A stretch of DNA of 64,000 bases from Strix aluco (Eukaryota; Chordata; Aves; Strigiformes; Strigidae): assembly GCF_031877795.1 (NCBI RefSeq), contig NC_133971.1, positions 8,016,784 to 8,080,783 of the forward strand, given 5' to 3'. Position 1 is the stretch's first letter, and each line of letters opens with the position of its first letter. The notes beneath the pieces were generated by a model. The model saw only the letters and a program-made list of their open reading frames with translations. It was not told the DNA's origin and made no database searches. This document shows positions 59,951-64,000 of the stretch, piece by piece. Both the position numbers and the translations under genes were made by a program.

Positions 59951-62660
59951 ATACTCACTGGATGAACAAATTCTCCAAAGAAGAAAACAGTCTGAGGTGT
60001 TCACAAGGTCTCTGTGGTATTTTTCTTTTTTTTTCATAGAGCAGAGGGAATTTCATTCTACTCTACAGTGCTAGTGGGTAGGAAATATCTTTGCAGACAA
60101 TACTGTGATTTTGTAGAAAGTCCATGTTTACTAGATATTAATGCACCTTGCAAAGATACCTCAAAATATCCCTTTTTTAATCCTTCTGACTTGAGTTTGA
60201 CATACCCTATTGAAATGGACAGGGGTTGCCAAAGAAGACAGAAATGAACAGCTAAACACACAGACTCCCAAAGAAGAGACAAATTGGTGGAATTACTCTG
60301 GTTTTCTTTTTCTTTTCTCCATTTTCTTCCATCTGTTTATCTGCAACATCCAAAACTTACACAAAGAATTCTTGCCTTGCACAAGAGAACATGAAGCTGC
60401 TCCCTAACAAATGCTGAGGGATTTCATAACTAAGCATATTTTCATCCAATTTTTCAGAAAAAATGTCAATTCCAACACTTTTCCAAGAAAATTCAGACAG
60501 AAATTCATTTGATGACAACCCATCTTTCTAACTGCTTTCCTGGCAACCTCTGGGGGAGTTTAATGTGTTTCTGACTTCAGGACAATATGGACAGTCACCA
60601 TGGGACAATTTTTCTGTTGCAGTGATGTTGTTTTAATTTCTTTTTTTTTTTTTTGCCATGGAAGGGAAACATTCCAACTGACTGCATAAAGACACATTAC
60701 ATCCAATGCAGATATTGACCCTGCTGCTGCTCAGAGTAACAATTGCCCAGTCACAAGGAGGAAAGCCCAGGCTCAAATCTCAGCTGTACTTGATTCAAAG
60801 CAGGGGTTTCACCTGACTTTTCTGTCAGACCTCCAGAGTGTGGAAGACTGTGGTGTACTGGCTGGTTTGCAAAGCTGCAAGAGGCCCAAATAACGTCATA
60901 CCAGACCCATTATGAAATCTTACATTCCCATGCCTGAAGAAAATAATCTTTTCCAATGTCAATACAGTAAACACTCTGAGACAGGAAGATACTTTAGAAC
61001 ATGTTTTGTATGCTTCACGCAGCCAAGGTGGACTTCTAGATGTTGTATGAAAACAAAGAGTCATCCTCTGAAATATGAGAATAATTTTTTTTAGAGTTAC
61101 AATGGCAGTTCACAGATATTACTGCATTAGGCAGTGTATATACACAGGGCCTAACAGAATGCTCTTCCCCAGGAAGCTTCTATTAGAAGCGTAAGACACA
61201 GGACCACAGGCTAGAGCCAAAATCCTATATCCCATACCTATATGTACTTCAGCATATCCTATACTCAGTTCCATCTTTCAATCTGATAGCACAAGCCTTA
61301 TATACCAGAGAAAGAGAAAAGTTTATTGAAAAGCACAGATACCAGTCCTGTCACCTGTAATGCTACTATATCATGTGTACAAAAGTGCAGATATTGGTCC
61401 AGTCACCTGCAACGCTAATACATCATATGTACTCCCTCTGTCCTCTAAACCCTTCCAGCTACATCCTCACCAGAAGTGCTAAACATGAGCCCTAGAAAAA
61501 CACTTCATTGACATTTGTCTGTTTTGTTTTCACCTGCTGCAGCTGTGTCCAAGTTTGTATTCAAGAGCTGAAAATTAAATTTCTGGAATAAACAACTTGT
61601 TTCCTTTTGTAAATTTATCAAATGTGGATGTTCCCTTTTCCCCTCTGACTTAACACATTGAATTAATGTACAGCCAGCAGACTGTCTTCAAGGTTGATTT
61701 TTGAAATCTTACATTTCTAGGCTCTCAGAGACATTCAGCTTGTGGTATCTCCCAACTACAGGCAGTCACACACCAGTCTCTGATCACCGTGATCAGCAGG
61801 ACTGGTGAAACCTTAAATACACTTCTTGTGACTCAAGCCACAATGTGTATTAAACCATAGTATCACATTTTATCTACCATCAGACTTTGTTTAGGGATTT
61901 TCTGCCAATGGGGTGCTGAGGAAAGCTACCCCTCCTGTTCTTGTCTCACAAGTTACCTTAACCTTTTGGTTTTATTGTTTTGGCTGGTTGCTTTTGCTTC
62001 TTTCTCTTGAAATAAAATGCCCTTCTATGCCTTTTTTATGGTGTTCTCCCACAGGGTGCACAATCAATCATAAACCTTTGATTAGTTTGTTTTTAAAAAG
62101 AACAGTGTGATGTCAAGTTTGTTGTAGCAGTTTTCTCTGGGGAACACAAAATTCAGCTGCATTCCACTTTGAAAGCTTAGTTGGGCTTTGCTTGAAAAAT
62201 TCCCCATAGTGTTTTCTTGCATGTTACTGAATTCTCCTACTAATCTGCAAAGATTTCAGAAAAAAAGAAAAAAACCATTTAATTTTAGATATATTAAATT
62301 GTACCCCATTTGATATGTACATCCTTCCATTTTAGATGTGTAGCTACTTGTAAGCATAGAACCTACTGCTGTCAGGATCTGTCAGCAGGAAAATATCATA
62401 TCTAAAGCATCACATTTCCATCTGAAGGGAGTGCCATACATTTTGAGGGTTCGCTTAATTTTTTGTTTGTCTGGGGTTTTAAGTTTCCTCATTAAATGTT
62501 GAGTGGGTACTAAGCAAGACAAAAAAACTTTTACATCCATCAGGGAAACTTGGTTCAAACATTTATTTTTGCTTTCCTTTTCAATAGCTTCCAAAGCACA
62601 GCTGGATTATTTTTCCCCACAGAGAAAGCTGCTAGAAGCAGTATGAACCTTTTACCTGGT
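59951..62660. other. Intergenic, with one 52-bp tandem duplication
   Basis: No gene was recognised. The only structure seen is a two-copy 52-bp tandem repeat at 61329-61432 and a T-run near 60641-60655. Confidence 0.55.
61329..61432. repeat. Two-copy 52-bp tandem repeat
   Basis: Unit 1 is 61329-61380 and unit 2 is 61381-61432. Both start aaaag, contain gtcacctg, and end at gtac, with about 11 mismatches by eye and no gaps. Confidence 0.75.
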
Positions 62661-63220
62661 TGTATTGGGTCTGGCTGGGATGGAGTTAACTTTTGCCATA
62701 GAAGCCCATATAGTGCTTTGTATTTGTAGGGCAGCGTTGATAACACACAAGTGTTTTGGCTGTTGCTGAGCAGTGCTCAAGGCTGCCTCTCCAACCACTC
62801 CTCCTCAATGGCCAGTAGTCTGGGGGTGGACAAAAGGTTGGGAGGGAATATAGTGAGACAGATGACCAGAGCTGATCAAAGGGCTACTCTACCGTTTGAA
62901 GTCATGTTCAGCAGTAAAAGCTAACAGGAAGAGAACTGGGAACGACACTTGTTATTAAGGCATTTGTCCTCTGAAGCAACTTCTACATGTACTGAGGCCC
63001 TCCTTCCCAGGAACTGACTGAGCATCACCTCCTGATGGGAAGTAGAGAATATGGTTTTTTTCCTCTGTTTCTGTGCACAGTCTTTACTCTTTTTTCATTA
63101 CACTGCCTTTATCTTGACCTATGAATTTTTCATTGTATTTTGCCCCCTGTCCTGCTGAAGAGGGGGATTGAGAGAGCAGCTTGGTGGGCCCCTGGCAGCC
63201 AGCCAAGGTCAATCACCACA
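62661..63220 (+). mobile_element. Solo LTR, ERVL-like, plus strand
   Basis: It starts TGTATTGGGTCTGGCTGGGA at 62661, a variant of the same LTR start seen at 1659 and 48822. It ends near CAGCCAGCCAAGGTCAATCA then CCACA at 63220, giving TG...CA ends and about 560 bp. The region from 63080 on is T-rich, as in a U5. No internal sequence adjoins, and no clear target duplication was seen. Confidence 0.75.
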
Positions 63221-64000
63221 TTAGTGCAAATAATTAACTTTTAGTTACATCCATATTTTTGACAGAGCAACCTGAGCAGACAGTATTGTCATTATAGAGG
63301 TACCTGTGCAAATACACTATGCACTGGCCGTCTTCATACTACACCTAAGAGTTAGTTTAGACTTTGGTAACTACTCACTTAGGGCCCAGGCTTCATTGCA
63401 CTAGTCACAACTTGACAAGATTCAAAGCTGATTCATGCCAACCTTGAATCAAGCTTGTTGGTGCTTTAGGAGCAGACTTGGAGCTTCCCTCCACAGGCTG
63501 CAGAGACTGAGCCCTTGAGTCATCCTGCTTCAGTGTGTGCTTCAGTCTCAGCCTGGACTGTGAGTGAGGAAGTCTCAGGCTTTCACCCAGCCCTGGTCAA
63601 CCCTTTCAAGAATCAGGGGTAACTGATTTCATTCCTGTCTATGGCCTTGTCTTCAGCAACTGCTCCTCCTTAACCATTCCTAACAAGCTAAACTGGCTGG
63701 TTTAGCTAGGTTTAGGGTGATCTTTGGTCTTGGCCAAAGGCCAGAAACTACGCTTAATCATTAGCCACCTTACATTTCCCCCCAAACCAGGGTCTTCTGC
63801 ATTCACACACTGGAAGTTAACCTCAAGTTTCATATCATTTTCCTACAAATAGACTAATCCCAGGGTTCACCTGTTCTTACATTATGTGAGAGTGAGGCTT
63901 CTTGTTGGTTTTGTTGTTTTTTATGAAATTGTCTGCTTCATGAATTAAGTGGTAACATAATTCTGCTAGGCAAAATTCGTCAGGAGTATTCTCTATAAAC
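63221..64000. other. Intergenic, nothing recognised
   Basis: No gene, repeat family or RNA gene recognised up to the right edge. Confidence 0.5.

Overview
The window is nuclear DNA from a bird. It shows multi-exon genes with GT-AG introns, three CpG-island promoters, several CR1 LINE 3' fragments, and ERVL-type and other LTRs of kinds common in bird genomes. The genes correspond to human chromosome 5q, which is part of the avian Z chromosome, so Z linkage is likely but is an inference. The species cannot be fixed from this sequence.

Layout. (1) 1-8.4 kb: the 5' end of ZFYVE16 (endofin) on the minus strand. Its start-codon exon is at 63-169 and its likely promoter is a CpG island at about 7.65-8.38 kb. 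The intron between them holds two LTRs. (2) 8.6-21.1 kb: CCDC125, minus strand, 11 coding exons reconstructed end to end with consistent splice phases (516 aa), with a CpG-island promoter at about 20.7-21.1 kb. (3) 22.5-24.1 kb: AK6, minus strand, 5 exons (171 aa). (4) 24.4-42.5 kb: RAD17, plus strand, 16 exons (693 aa), divergent from AK6 across one CpG island with 361 bp between the start codons. CR1 fragments lie in RAD17 introns. (5) 42.6-64 kb: no host gene recognised. This part holds a CR1 copy, a truncated ERVL relic on the minus strand (about 45.1-48.8 kb), and a broken gammaretrovirus-like relic on the plus strand (about 52.3-54.5 kb). The second relic is flanked by two diverged direct repeats of about 0.9 kb and carries an antisense LTR between its gag and protease remnants. 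A CR1 ORF2 scrap and another LTR follow.

The host genes share no pathway. RAD17 loads the 9-1-1 checkpoint clamp, AK6 is a nuclear adenylate kinase/ATPase tied to ribosome biogenesis, CCDC125 is a coiled-coil protein, and ZFYVE16 is an endosomal FYVE protein. CCDC125-AK6-RAD17 matches the human order, whereas ZFYVE16 beside CCDC125 does not, as I recall the human map. No novel defence-type system was found. The most interesting items are the repeat-flanked retroviral relic, the A22 leader directly before the CCDC125 start codon, the compact AK6/RAD17 divergent promoter without a nested TAF9, and the crowded CCDC125/ZFYVE16 junction.
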